A stretch of DNA of 64,000 nt from Odontesthes bonariensis (taxonomy: Eukaryota; Chordata; Actinopteri; Atheriniformes; Atherinopsidae). Shown here in pieces: positions 63,626 to 64,000 of the stretch. The notes beneath the pieces were generated by a model. That model made no database searches and was not told the DNA's origin. It saw only the letters and a program-made list of their open reading frames with translations. The stretch covers positions 22,850,248-22,914,247 of the forward strand of contig NC_134519.1 in NCBI RefSeq assembly GCF_027942865.1. Direction: 5' to 3'. The translations under genes were made by a program, and so were the position numbers. Within the stretch, counting starts at the first letter, position 1; the number at the start of each line of letters is the position of its first letter.

Positions 63626-64000
63626 ACTTTCAACTGTTCTCATCTTCCAAGTGTTTTTCCTATGTAGAAGAATCTGCTGTGCAAACAGAGGAATGATTTA
63701 TTCTAAATCATAAAAACATTATTCATCAAGCAAAGGGATTAGACGGTAATTTAAGCACAGTTTTTACTAAATCTAGTAAAATCTTTTATTTAAGTATCTT
63801 TTTTTTAATAGATTTTGCAATACACTGTCATTTTAATGTATGAAAAAGCTAAAGTAAAGACTTGTTGTAAAGACAATTACATCTGTAAAGACCTTCTAAC
63901 GATCCCAAAGCCAAATGACTTTGACAATAAATGAAGCATTACGCTGCTTTGATGACTGAAGATGAGGAGCAAGAAAGCTAGAAAAGCAGCTTGGAGCTAA
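63626..64000. other. sirt6 intron, no feature seen
   Basis: AT-rich sequence without exons or recognisable repeats. The upstream sirt6 exons are expected beyond the window edge. Confidence 0.5.

Overview
This is vertebrate nuclear DNA, almost certainly from a ray-finned fish (teleost, probably percomorph). The coding genes are split into many GT-AG exons. The repeats are typical of fish: several Tc1/mariner lineages, tRNA-like SINEs, fish-type LINE 3' ends and a long CA microsatellite. I see nothing prokaryotic, viral or CRISPR-like. Gene features give the whole coding span, and exon boundaries are listed in the evidence. Boundaries were read from splice sites, reading phase and protein homology.

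Layout. (1) 1-3425, + strand: the 3' part of a BTB-BACK-PHR gene (btbd2, less likely btbd1), with its first exon cut by the window edge. (2) 5620-14718, - strand, convergent with it: a complete eef2 gene. Its 14 coding exons sum to exactly 858 codons plus stop, and the diphthamide histidine falls at residue 715. (3) 14.9-23.2 kb: gene-poor, with SINE and Tc1 debris. (4) 23506-31237, + strand: a complete creb3l3-type ER-membrane bZIP gene (9 coding exons, 384 aa). (5) 36208-37765, + strand: a relaxin-3/INSL5-type GPCR (rxfp3 family) in three coding exons, with a TATA box and a short upstream ORF. (6) 37.8-50.3 kb: gene-poor and transposon-rich, including a nearly full-length but broken Tc1 element at 45.55-47.15 kb with older Tc1 remnants on both sides. 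(7) 50296-60601, - strand: sirt6 exons 3-8. The first exons lie beyond base 64000, so the last 3.4 kb is sirt6 intron carrying a LINE remnant.

The genes do not form an operon or pathway. They cover translation elongation, a hepatic/ER transcription factor, a neuropeptide receptor, an NAD-dependent chromatin deacylase and a BTB adaptor. Their order is the interesting part: EEF2, CREB3L3, SIRT6 and BTBD2 all lie on human 19p13.3, so this is an ancient linkage block. The fish copy also carries an rxfp3-type receptor between creb3l3 and sirt6.

I found no convincing new molecular system. The best leads are small: a 25-bp-stem palindrome in eef2 intron 1, a GC-AG intron in sirt6, a textbook retroposed mRNA-tail insertion with target-site duplication, a compact palindrome cluster near 48.4 kb, and the split coding region of the rxfp3-type receptor.
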